Assembly (NCBI RefSeq): GCF_900091555.1
Contig: NZ_FMCX01000008.1
Span: forward strand, 1 to 64,000
DNA length: 64,000 bases
Source: Micromonospora mirobrigensis
GTDB lineage: Bacteria > Actinomycetota > Actinomycetes > Mycobacteriales > Micromonosporaceae
Direction: 5' to 3'
Below, piece by piece: positions 18,133 to 24,994 of the stretch. Within the stretch, counting starts at the first letter, position 1. Each line of letters starts with the position of its first letter. The position numbers and the translations under genes are program-made. The notes beneath the pieces were generated by a model. The model saw nothing but the letters and a program-made list of their open reading frames with translations. It was not told the DNA's origin and made no database searches.

Positions 18133-18558
18133 ATGAAGACCGAGTGGCGTATCTTCCTGGTGATCGCGGGATTCCTGCTCTTCGCGACCGTCCTGTACGG
18201 CGCCTGGACCGCCGGTGAGTCCGGCCGCGTCGAGTGGGTCGGCACGGTCGCGCTCCTGCTGTCGTTCCTGCTCTGCTCGATGTGCGGCGGCTTCTTCTGG
18301 TTCGTCTCCCGCCGCATCGACCTGCGCCCCGAGGACCGGGCCGACGGCGAGATCGCCGACGGCGCGGGCGAGATCGGGTTCTTCAGCCCGGGCAGCTACT
18401 GGCCCTTCGGGCTGGCGCTGGCCGCCGCGATCGCCGGCCTCGGCCTGGTGTTCTGGCAGTTCTGGCTGCTGGGCCTCGGCCTGGTGGCGGTCGTGTTCGG
18501 CGCCTGCGGCCTGCTCTTCGAGTACTACACCGGCACCCGGCGCACCGCGGAGCACTGA
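18133..18558 (+). CDS. ctaF: Cytochrome c oxidase subunit IV (CtaF)
   Basis: This small membrane subunit is specific to the actinobacterial aa3 oxidase (141 aa). Four hydrophobic segments are visible (IFLVIAGFLLFATVLYGAW, VALLLSFLLCSMCGGFFWFV, GLALAAAIAGLGLVFW, GLGLVAVVFGACGLLFEYY) with the family's RPEDRADGEIADGAGE loop and FFSPGSYWP. The GGAGGCGGGC site lies directly before the ATG, 10 bp after ctaC. A very strong terminator follows. Confidence 0.93.
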   Translation: MKTEWRIFLVIAGFLLFATVLYGAWTAGESGRVEWVGTVALLLSFLLCSMCGGFFWFVSRRIDLRPEDRADGEIADGAGEIGFFSPGSYWPFGLALAAAIAGLGLVFWQFWLLGLGLVAVVFGACGLLFEYYTGTRRTAEH

Positions 18559-18576
18559 CTCCGCCGCAATCCGCGC

Positions 18577-18613
18577 GAAGGGCCCGCCTCCCTCGGGAGG
18601 CGGGCCCTTCGTC
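18577..18613 (+). terminator. Strong terminator after ctaF
   Basis: Perfect 16-bp stem GAAGGGCCCGCCTCCC with its complement, a very short loop, then TTCGTCGTT. It ends the ctaC-ctaF operon. Confidence 0.92.
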
Positions 18614-18785
18614 GTTCCCCACCCCCGGGATGCGACCTGTCGGGCGCGCGGTGCGACCTGTCGGGTCGGGCTGTGGGCCTGCCGCTGAAGGACGCCCGGT
18701 TGCGGCGGCTCGTGGTGTTCGCGGCCCGCTGTGGGGTGCGGTGCGCGACAGGTCGTGCTCCCGGGGTCTTGCCCGCGCTGTGCGG

Positions 18786-18841
18786 TGATCAAGGAGTTCG
18801 GGTCATGTTCGATCTCCACGCCGACGCGAACTCCCTGATCA
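18786..18841. repeat. Palindromic element with 19-bp arms (TGATCA ends)
   Basis: Arms TGATCAAGGAGTTCGGGTC (18786-18804) and the complement of TGATCAGGGAGTTCGCGTC (18823-18841) match at 17 of 19 positions. An 18-bp centre separates them. The ends form the self-complementary hexamer TGATCA. Confidence 0.75.
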
Positions 18842-19000
18842 TGCACAGGGGCGGGAGTGGAGGCGGGGCGAGCGGCCTCTGCTGTGCGGGTTCGGGGCGA
18901 GCGTGGGGCTGGCCGCCCCGCTCGTCGGCGGCCGGGGGCCGTGATCCGCGCGATCCCGGATGCCGGCCTCCGGGGCGTGCGCGCCTGACGGGCACTCGAT

Positions 19001-19047
19001 CCTGGTTGTAGTGGCCTCGCATCCGCCGGGACGCCACTACAACCAGG
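19001..19047. repeat. Perfect inverted repeat, 15-bp arms
   Basis: CCTGGTTGTAGTGGC at 19001-19015 and its exact complement at 19033-19047, separated by 17 bp. The arms are less GC-rich than their surroundings. There is no gene close enough on the left for a simple terminator role. It lies 84 bp beyond the stop of the small zinc-ribbon gene, so it could serve that gene or be a mobile remnant. Confidence 0.8.
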
Positions 19048-19130
19048 TTCCAGCACGATGTTGCGGGTGCGGGTGCGGGTGCGGCTTCCGTTCACCGGTG
19101 CGGCCGGGGACCGAACGGCCGGGTGGCGGT

Positions 19131-19343
19131 TCAGGCGGCCCGGCGGTGTGGGGCGGGCCGCCGTGCCGGGCGACGGTCGGCCAGGCGGGGCGCGGGGAAG
19201 GCGAACGTGGCGATCAGCACGGCGGTGCCGCAGCCGGTGCAGACCAGCTCGGGACAGTCGGCGCCGTGGCCGTCGACGCAGGGCGGCACCTCGAACGTCT
19301 GAACGCCCTCGCAGTTGTCGCAGTGCAGTTCGCGGTCCGACAC
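19131..19343 (-). CDS. Small zinc-ribbon-like protein (70 aa)
   Basis: The product begins MSDRELHCDNCEGVQTF and contains CDNC, a central PPC and DC, and CTGC, giving the spaced cysteines of a zinc ribbon. It ends in a basic tail (RRPARRPAPHRRAA). The GTG start follows AGAGGAGA at good spacing; a longer open frame upstream lacks such a site. No domain name can be given. A metal-binding or nucleic-acid-binding role is inferred from the cysteines and tail. It is downstream of trpD on the same strand, with 193 bp between. Confidence 0.7.
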   Translation of the reverse strand: MSDRELHCDNCEGVQTFEVPPCVDGHGADCPELVCTGCGTAVLIATFAFPAPRLADRRPARRPAPHRRAA

Positions 19344-19536
19344 GGGCGTCTCCTCTCGCTGGCGGTCCCGCCCGGAGCCGACCGGCCGATCGAGGACCGG
19401 CGGGGCGCCACCGCGTTCGCGGCCGGCGGGAACTACTCGCCTGTAGTTTGGCACGCGGGTCCGACACGATTCCCGACGCCGCCGGTCGGCCCGGCGTCCG
19501 CGCAGCTCAGGAGGGCTGGGAAGCCAGGCACCCGGC

Positions 19537-20583
19537 TCAGAGCGACCGGGCGACCTCGATCCAGCGCTCCAGCGCGGCGGCCGCCGCCCCCGAGTCGACG
19601 GACTCCGCCGCCCGCCCCATCCCGGCCCGCAGCGCCTCGGTCAGGTCGCCGTCCAGCGGGCCCTGGGTGGCCAGCGCGACGGCCGCGTTGACCAGCACGG
19701 CGTCGCGTACCGGGCCGGTCTCCCCGGCGAGCAGCCGGCGGGCCACGCCGGCGTTGTACGCGGCGTCCCCGCCGCGCAGGTCGGCCAGGGTGGCCCGGGG
19801 TACCCCCAGCTCGGTGGCGTCCAGCAGGGCCTCTCTCACGACCCCCTGCTGCGCCGCCCAGAGCCGGGTCGGCGCCGCGGTGCTGAACTCGTCGAGGCCG
19901 TCCTCGCCGCGCATCACCACCACGGAGTCGCCGCGGGCGGCGAAGACCGCCGCCATCACGGGCGCCATCCGCAGGTCGAAGCAGCCGACCGCGCCGGCCC
20001 GGGGGCGGGCCGGGTTGGTCAGCGGGCCGAGGAAGTTGAAGGCGGTGGGCACGCCGATCTCGCGGCGTACCGGGCCGGCGTGCCGCATGCCGGGGTGGAA
20101 ACGGGCGGCGAAGCAGAAGCCGATCCCCGCCTCCGCCACGCACCGCGCCACCTGCTCCGGGCCGAGGTCCAGCGGAACGCCGAGGAACTCCAGCAGGTCG
20201 GCCGTGCCGCAGAGCGAGGAGGCCGCCCGGTTGCCGTGCTTGACCACGCGTACGCCGGCGCCGGCCACCACCAGCGCGGTCATGGTGGAGATGTTGACGG
20301 TGTGGGCGAGGTCACCGCCGGTGCCCACCACGTCCAACGCGGTCTGGCGCAGCTCCTCGGGCAGGCGTACCTCGACCGCGCGACCGAGCATCGCCTCGAC
20401 CAGGCCGGCCAGTTCGGCCGGCGTCTCGCCCTTGGCCCGCAGCGCGACGGCGAAGGCGGAGACCTGCGCCGGGGTGGCGGCGCCGGTCATGATCTCGTCC
20501 ATCGCCCAGGCGGTGTCCGCGGTGGAGAGCTCCTCGCCGCGCAGCAGCGCGTTGAGCAGGTGCGGCCAGGTTCGTTCGCCCAT
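19537..20583 (-). CDS. trpD: Anthranilate phosphoribosyltransferase (TrpD)
   Basis: TrpD joins anthranilate to PRPP in tryptophan synthesis. The 348-aa product has the PRPP/Mg site DVVGTGGDLAHTVNIST, anthranilate-site KHGNRAASS, and the RGEDGLDEFS metal motif. ATG start with GGGAGG seven nt upstream; an in-frame start 16 codons earlier has no site. No other trp genes are nearby. The isolated position beside the cytochrome genes is also seen in mycobacteria (memory). Confidence 0.95.
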   Translation of the reverse strand: MGERTWPHLLNALLRGEELSTADTAWAMDEIMTGAATPAQVSAFAVALRAKGETPAELAGLVEAMLGRAVEVRLPEELRQTALDVVGTGGDLAHTVNISTMTALVVAGAGVRVVKHGNRAASSLCGTADLLEFLGVPLDLGPEQVARCVAEAGIGFCFAARFHPGMRHAGPVRREIGVPTAFNFLGPLTNPARPRAGAVGCFDLRMAPVMAAVFAARGDSVVVMRGEDGLDEFSTAAPTRLWAAQQGVVREALLDATELGVPRATLADLRGGDAAYNAGVARRLLAGETGPVRDAVLVNAAVALATQGPLDGDLTEALRAGMGRAAESVDSGAAAAALERWIEVARSL

Positions 20584-20686
20584 GGCGGGCCTCCCGAGCG
20601 GGCGTGGATGCGGGTGGGACACCGACGCCACCGGCGACGGTGCCGGTGGCGCGGTGGAGCGGGCGGCGGGCGCCCGCCGGAGCGGA

Positions 20687-21082
20687 TCAGGCCGGCGCGT
20701 GCGCGCGCAGCAGACCGGCGACGGTGGTGCCGGTGGTCACCGGGTCGAGCGGGTGGACCAGGGTGGCGTCGACCTGCGCGTACGCGGCGAGCCATCGGTC
20801 GGCGGCCCGGGCGATCACCACGCAGGTGGGCGGGGAGTCGTCCCGGTCGTCCTTGATCTGGCGGGCGATCCCGATGCCGCCGCCCGGGCTGGCCTCGCCG
20901 TCGAGCAGCAGCAGGTCGATCTCGTAGTCGTCGACCAGTCGGACGCACTCGGCGTAGGCGGACGCCTCGACGAACTCGATCTGAAGCCCGGGCGCGGGCC
21001 GGGTGCCGACGGCCATCCGCATCCGGTCACGGACCTGCGGGTCGTCGCTGTAGAGCAGGACGGTGCAAAGACGATCGCTCAT
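20687..21082 (-). CDS. Orphan receiver-domain-like protein
   Basis: The 131-aa protein has a CheY-like fold pattern: LCTVLLYSDDPQVRDRM (acidic pair), IDLLLLDGEASPGGGIGIARQIK (phospho-acceptor Asp in LLLD), and CVVIARAADRWLAA. The conserved Lys of beta-5 is not evident: the segment reads ATLVHPLDP, with His where the KP motif is usual. There is no output domain and no kinase nearby. It may be a degenerate receiver acting by protein contact. The 5' leader is a palindrome with the ribosome-binding site in its loop. Confidence 0.75.
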   Translation of the reverse strand: MSDRLCTVLLYSDDPQVRDRMRMAVGTRPAPGLQIEFVEASAYAECVRLVDDYEIDLLLLDGEASPGGGIGIARQIKDDRDDSPPTCVVIARAADRWLAAYAQVDATLVHPLDPVTTGTTVAGLLRAHAPA

Positions 21083-21111
21083 GACGGCACTCCGCTTCGC
21101 TCCGTGCCGTC
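21083..21111. repeat. REP-like palindrome abutting a start codon
   Basis: GACGGCAC and GTGCCGTC flank a 13-nt loop holding, on the minus strand, GGAGCGAAGCGGA. The stem directly touches the ATG of the receiver-like gene. A second GAGCGCAGCGAACG-type sequence lies 30 bp further (about 21137-21160). Such motifs recur in actinobacterial intergenic DNA (memory). Confidence 0.6.
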
Positions 21112-21236
21112 CTGAGGCACCATCGCACTGAGCCTGATGATTCGTTCGCTGCGCTCACTCATTGGCTGGCTGGCTCCCACCTCGTAGCTGCCCGCTGATC
21201 GTAGCGGTCCGGTGTGACGAGGACGACGCCCGCCCG

Positions 21237-22220
21237 TCAGGCCGGCTCGGCGGCGCCCGCAGCGGCCGCGGCGGCCCGCTCGCGGGCCTCCTGCCGGTCC
21301 AGCTCGCGGTCGAGCCGGCGGGCCTCCCGCTCCGACTGCTTGATCCACTGGACCACCAGCACGGCGAGCATGGTCACACTGACGAACTCACCGCCGGCCC
21401 AGAGGACCCCGCCGGCCACCACCTGGTCGTCCCAGGGGTCGGACCAGGTCAGTCCGAGCGACGGGTACCAGTCGCCGCCGAAGAGCGTGGTGCTCTGCAT
21501 GATCGTCAGCCCGAGCACCGTGTGGAACGGCACCGAGAGCAGCATCAGCAGGGCCCGGCCCGGGTACGGCCAGCGACCCGGCAGCGGGTCCAGGCCGAGC
21601 AGCGGCCAGAAGAAGACGCAGCCGGTCGCGATGAAGTGGGCGTGCACCAGCTCGTGCGCCCAGGCGTGCTCCAGGGTGAACCGGTAGAGGTCGGTGAAGT
21701 AGAGCACGAACGGGTTGGCCACGAAGATGGCGAACGCCACCAGCGGGAACGTGTAGATCCGGGCCACCCGGCTGTGCACGACCGCCAGCAGCCGCTTGCG
21801 CGGTCCGACCGGCAGGGTGCGCAGCGCCAGGGTGACCGGCGCGCCGAGGGCGAGGAAGATCGGCGCGACCATGGAGAGCACCATGTGCTGCACCATGTGC
21901 ACCGACAGCAGCGTGGTGTCGTACGCGCCCAGCCCGGAGAGGGTGACCGCGGCGATGCCGCCGAGCCCCGGTCCGAGGAAGAACACCGTCCGGGCGACCG
22001 GCCAGCGGTCGCCGCGCAGCCGCAGCCGGTGCACCCCGTAGAGGTAGAGCCCGGCGGCCACCACCAGGCCCAGGGCGAGCCAGCTGTCCAGCTCCCACTC
22101 GGTGAAGATCCGGGCCACGGTGAACGGCGGCGGCGTGCCGGCGCCCCCGGCGGCGAGCGCGGAGGCCCCGGCCGGTGCCCCGGCCGAGGTGGCGGCGAAG
22201 ATCGAATCGACGTGCAGCAC
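21237..22220 (-). CDS. Cytochrome c oxidase assembly protein (CtaG/caa3-type)
   Basis: This is a multi-spanning membrane protein of 327 aa with about seven helices and the family His motifs HMVQHMVLSMVAPIFLALG and HELVHAHFIATGCVFFWPLLG. Caa3_CtaG proteins help copper delivery to the oxidase. The C-terminus is a charged helix (KQSEREARRLDRELDRQEAR). The GTG start lies 7 nt after TAGCCT without a ribosome-binding site, so it is probably leaderless. It is divergent from ctaE, with 108 bp between, consistent with shared oxidase function. Confidence 0.87.
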   Translation of the reverse strand: MLHVDSIFAATSAGAPAGASALAAGGAGTPPPFTVARIFTEWELDSWLALGLVVAAGLYLYGVHRLRLRGDRWPVARTVFFLGPGLGGIAAVTLSGLGAYDTTLLSVHMVQHMVLSMVAPIFLALGAPVTLALRTLPVGPRKRLLAVVHSRVARIYTFPLVAFAIFVANPFVLYFTDLYRFTLEHAWAHELVHAHFIATGCVFFWPLLGLDPLPGRWPYPGRALLMLLSVPFHTVLGLTIMQSTTLFGGDWYPSLGLTWSDPWDDQVVAGGVLWAGGEFVSVTMLAVLVVQWIKQSEREARRLDRELDRQEARERAAAAAAGAAEPA

Positions 22221-22227
22221 GCTTTTC

Positions 22228-22233
22228 AGGCTA
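22228..22233 (-). promoter_or_regulatory. -10 box of a leaderless promoter for the CtaG-like gene
   Basis: TAGCCT on the minus strand, 7 nt before the GTG start, with AAAAG in the spacer and no ribosome-binding site. Confidence 0.5.
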
Positions 22234-22328
22234 GGCCAGGCGAACCGGACCGCCACGATCGGGCCGGGTATCGCACGGGTTTGCCACCCCGCTGATCGCC
22301 CGCGCCGGTCAAGGGCAATAATGACGGC

Positions 22329-22928
22329 GTGACTGCGGCCCCAGCCATTGACAAGAGCCGGATCCACTCCCTGACGCGTCCCAACATGGTCAGCGTCGGG
22401 ACGATCGTGTGGCTCTCCAGCGAACTCATGTTCTTCGCGGCGCTGTTCGCGATGTACTTCTCGATCCGCGCGGCGGCGCCGGAGCTGTGGGAGAAGCACA
22501 CCGAGGTCCTCAACATCCCGTACGCGACCACCTTCACGGTGATCCTGGTGTTGTCCTCGGTGACCTGCCAGCTCGGTGTCTTCGCGGCCGAGAAGGGTGA
22601 CGTCCACGCCCTGCGGCGGTGGTTCACGATCACCTTCGTGATGGGTCTGATCTTCGTGCTCGGCCAGGCGAACGAGTACCGGACGCTGGTGCACGAGGGC
22701 GTGAAGATCAACGGAGACGGTTACGGGTCGATGTTCTACCTGACCACCGGCTTCCACGGCCTGCACGTGACCGGCGGTCTCATCGCCTTCATCATCTTCA
22801 TGGTCCGCACGACAATGGGCCGGTTCACCCCGGCCCAGGCGACCTCGGCGATCGTGGTGTCCTACTACTGGCACTTCGTCGACGTCGTGTGGATCGGGCT
22901 CTACGCCATGATCTACTGGCTTCAGTGA
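22329..22928 (+). CDS. ctaE: Cytochrome c oxidase subunit III (CtaE)
   Basis: The 199-aa subunit of the aa3 oxidase has five hydrophobic segments and the family signatures WLSSELMFFAALFAMYF, GFHGLHVTGGLIAF and YYWHFVDVVWIGLY. The GTG start is 6 nt after an AATAAT box, so transcription may start at the codon. It heads the ctaE-qcrC-qcrA-qcrB cluster, the usual actinobacterial order that underlies the bcc-aa3 supercomplex. Confidence 0.95.
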   Translation: MTAAPAIDKSRIHSLTRPNMVSVGTIVWLSSELMFFAALFAMYFSIRAAAPELWEKHTEVLNIPYATTFTVILVLSSVTCQLGVFAAEKGDVHALRRWFTITFVMGLIFVLGQANEYRTLVHEGVKINGDGYGSMFYLTTGFHGLHVTGGLIAFIIFMVRTTMGRFTPAQATSAIVVSYYWHFVDVVWIGLYAMIYWLQ

Positions 22929-23001
22929 TCTTGGCGCGTCACGAACCGCGCCGCTGCTCCGTCCCCTGAGACAAGGTCCAACCCGGTTAAGGACACAGGT
23001 C

Positions 23002-23838
23002 ATGACTTCTGACAACGACCGCCGAGGCGGTCTGCTCGCGCGGCTGCGCGGGCGGCCCGCGGCGCGCAGCAGGGGCCGCCGCCGGCTGGGCGCCGCGGTC
23101 CGGCTGATCGCCGCGCTGACGCTGGCCGGCGGGGCCTACACCGTCTTCGCCCCCGGAGTGCAGGCGCAGGAGAACCCGCCGCTGACCGGCGCCGCGGCCG
23201 AGGGCAAGGCGCTGTTCGACGTGAGCTGCGTGACCTGCCACGGCCGTAACGCGCAGGGCGTCGAGGGTCGTGGCCCCAGCCTGGTCGGGGTCGGCTCCGC
23301 CTCGGTGGAGTTCCAGGTGGGCAGCGGGCGGATGCCGATGGCCCGCCAGGAGGCCCAGGCGATGCGCAAGCCGCCGGTCTTCACCGACGAGCAGGTGCGC
23401 CAGCTCGGCCAGTACATCCAGGAACTCGGCGGCGGCCCGCAGGTGCCGGCCGGTAACGACCTGCACCGCAACGCCGACATGGCCGCCGGTGGCGAGCTGT
23501 TCCGGATCAACTGCTCGCAGTGCCACGCCTTCGGCGGTGGCGGCGGCGCGCTCTCCTCCGGCAAGTACGCCCCGAGCCTCAAGCCGGCCAGCGACCGGCA
23601 GATCTACGCCGCCATGCTGAGCGGCCCGCAGAACATGCCGGTCTTCGGTGACAACCAGATCACTCCGGAGCAGAAGGCGGACATCATCGCCTACATCCAG
23701 GAGACGCTGAAGCACGACCAGGACCAGGGCGGGTTCAACCTGGGCCGGTACGGCCCCTCCACCGAGGGCCTGGCGATCTTCCTGATCGGCATCGTCGCGC
23801 TGGTCTTCGCGAGCCTGTGGATTGCGGGCAAGTCGTGA
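23002..23838 (+). CDS. qcrC: Diheme cytochrome c subunit of the bcc complex (QcrC)
   Basis: The 278-aa product has an N-terminal signal/anchor (LIAALTLAGGAYTVFA), two c-type heme motifs CVTCH (C76, C79, H80) and CSQCH (C171, C174, H175), and a C-terminal transmembrane helix (LAIFLIGIVALVFASLWIAG). The diheme form replaces a soluble cytochrome c and hands electrons directly to CtaC. Its stop overlaps a 24-codon reading frame leading to qcrA. Confidence 0.96.
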   Translation: MTSDNDRRGGLLARLRGRPAARSRGRRRLGAAVRLIAALTLAGGAYTVFAPGVQAQENPPLTGAAAEGKALFDVSCVTCHGRNAQGVEGRGPSLVGVGSASVEFQVGSGRMPMARQEAQAMRKPPVFTDEQVRQLGQYIQELGGGPQVPAGNDLHRNADMAAGGELFRINCSQCHAFGGGGGALSSGKYAPSLKPASDRQIYAAMLSGPQNMPVFGDNQITPEQKADIIAYIQETLKHDQDQGGFNLGRYGPSTEGLAIFLIGIVALVFASLWIAGKS

Positions 23839-23909
23839 CCGAGCAGATCCTGCGTACCATTGCCGTGGTGCCGTGCGCCGGCACCGCCCGTAACGAGGTG
23901 ACGGCATGA
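23835..23909 (+). CDS. Possible 24-aa coupling ORF between qcrC and qcrA
   Basis: A GTG overlaps the qcrC stop (GTGA), opens a frame beginning MTEQILRTIAVVPCAG, and ends in a TGA that overlaps the qcrA ATG (ATGA). The frame thus exactly spans the 67-bp gap and would carry ribosomes from qcrC to qcrA. There is no recognisable peptide function. It may be coincidence, since GC-rich gaps often stay open. Confidence 0.35.
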   Translation: MTEQILRTIAVVPCAGTARNEVTA

Positions 23910-24994
23910 GCATCCACACCGAGCACCAGACCCCGCAGGGTCGGGAGCCGCTCGACGTCAACGACCCTCGCGCGTCCCGCTTCGACATCGTCCAGGAGGG
24001 CGCGCGTCGGGACGACATCGAGATCGTCCACTACGAGGAGCAGGTCGTCCCGGGCAGCAAGGCGGAGCGTCGGCTGACCCGTACGGTCGCCCTGATGTTC
24101 CTGCTCACCGGCCTGGCCGCGACGGCCTTCCTGGTGATCTACATCTGGTGGCCGTGGAAGTGGGAGGCCGGCCGGGGCGGTGACAAGCTCTACACCCCGC
24201 TGCTCGGCCTCACCCTGGGCGTGGCCCTGCTCGGCATCGGCTTCGGCATCCTCACCTGGGGCAAGAAGCTGCTGCCCAAGGAGGTCTCGATCCAGGACCG
24301 GCACGACCAGCCAGGCCCCGCTGAGGACCGGAAGATCACCGGCGAGACCATGCTCTACCTGGCCGACGAGCTGGGTGTGAAGCGCCGGCCCCTGCTCGGT
24401 GTCTCGCTGGTCGCCGGCCTGCTGCCGGTGGGCGCGGTCGCCGCGGCCCCGCTGGTCGGTGGCCTGATCTCCAACCCGCACAAGAACAACCAGATGTTCA
24501 CCACCGGCTTCGCGCCGGCCGAGGGCGGGAAGAAGATCCGGCTGGTCCGCGAGGACGGCCGACCGATCCGCCCGGCGGACGTCAGCGCCGGTGGCCAGCT
24601 CACCGTGTTCCCCGGCATCGAGCACGGCGTCAGCAACAAGCACGCCGACTCGCCGACCCTGCTCATCCACCTCCGTGAGGACGACGCGCAGAAGTCCCGG
24701 GAGGCGAACTCGCGGGCCGGCCACGGCGACTACATGTGGGGCAACTACGCGGCGTTCTCCAAGATCTGCACGCACGCCGGTTGCCCGGCCAGCCTGTACG
24801 AGCAGCAGACCAACCGGCTGCTCTGCCCGTGCCACCAGTCGCAGTTCCTCATCACCGACAACGCCCGGCCGATCTTCGGCCCGGCGAGCCGGCGGCTGCC
24901 CCAGCTGCCGATCGAGGTGGACGAGGAGGGCTTCTTCGTGGCGAAGTCCGACTACACCGAAACCATCGGGCCCGACTTCTGGGAGCGGCCATGA
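23906..24994 (+). CDS. qcrA: Rieske iron-sulfur subunit of the bcc complex (QcrA)
   Basis: The 362-aa actinobacterial Rieske protein has three N-terminal transmembrane segments (VALMFLLTGLAATAFLVIYI, LLGLTLGVALLGIGFGIL, VSLVAGLLPVGAVAAAPLVG) and a C-terminal [2Fe-2S] domain with CTHAGC (ligands C288, H290) and CPCHQSQF (ligands C307, H310; C293-C309 disulfide expected). The ATG is used with GAGGTGACGGC upstream. It overlaps qcrB by 4 bp. Confidence 0.96.
   Translation: MSIHTEHQTPQGREPLDVNDPRASRFDIVQEGARRDDIEIVHYEEQVVPGSKAERRLTRTVALMFLLTGLAATAFLVIYIWWPWKWEAGRGGDKLYTPLLGLTLGVALLGIGFGILTWGKKLLPKEVSIQDRHDQPGPAEDRKITGETMLYLADELGVKRRPLLGVSLVAGLLPVGAVAAAPLVGGLISNPHKNNQMFTTGFAPAEGGKKIRLVREDGRPIRPADVSAGGQLTVFPGIEHGVSNKHADSPTLLIHLREDDAQKSREANSRAGHGDYMWGNYAAFSKICTHAGCPASLYEQQTNRLLCPCHQSQFLITDNARPIFGPASRRLPQLPIEVDEEGFFVAKSDYTETIGPDFWERP

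Larger units (their letters stand above)
18614..19130. other. Gene-free spacer rich in short repeats
   Basis: About 520 bp without a convincing gene on either strand. It holds two direct copies of TGCGACCTGTCGGG (18631 and 18652), an inverted partial copy near 18742, and the two palindromes listed separately. Open frames here are short or uninterrupted only because of GC bias. It looks like an accumulation site for small repeats between the ctaF terminator and a convergent small gene. Confidence 0.6.
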
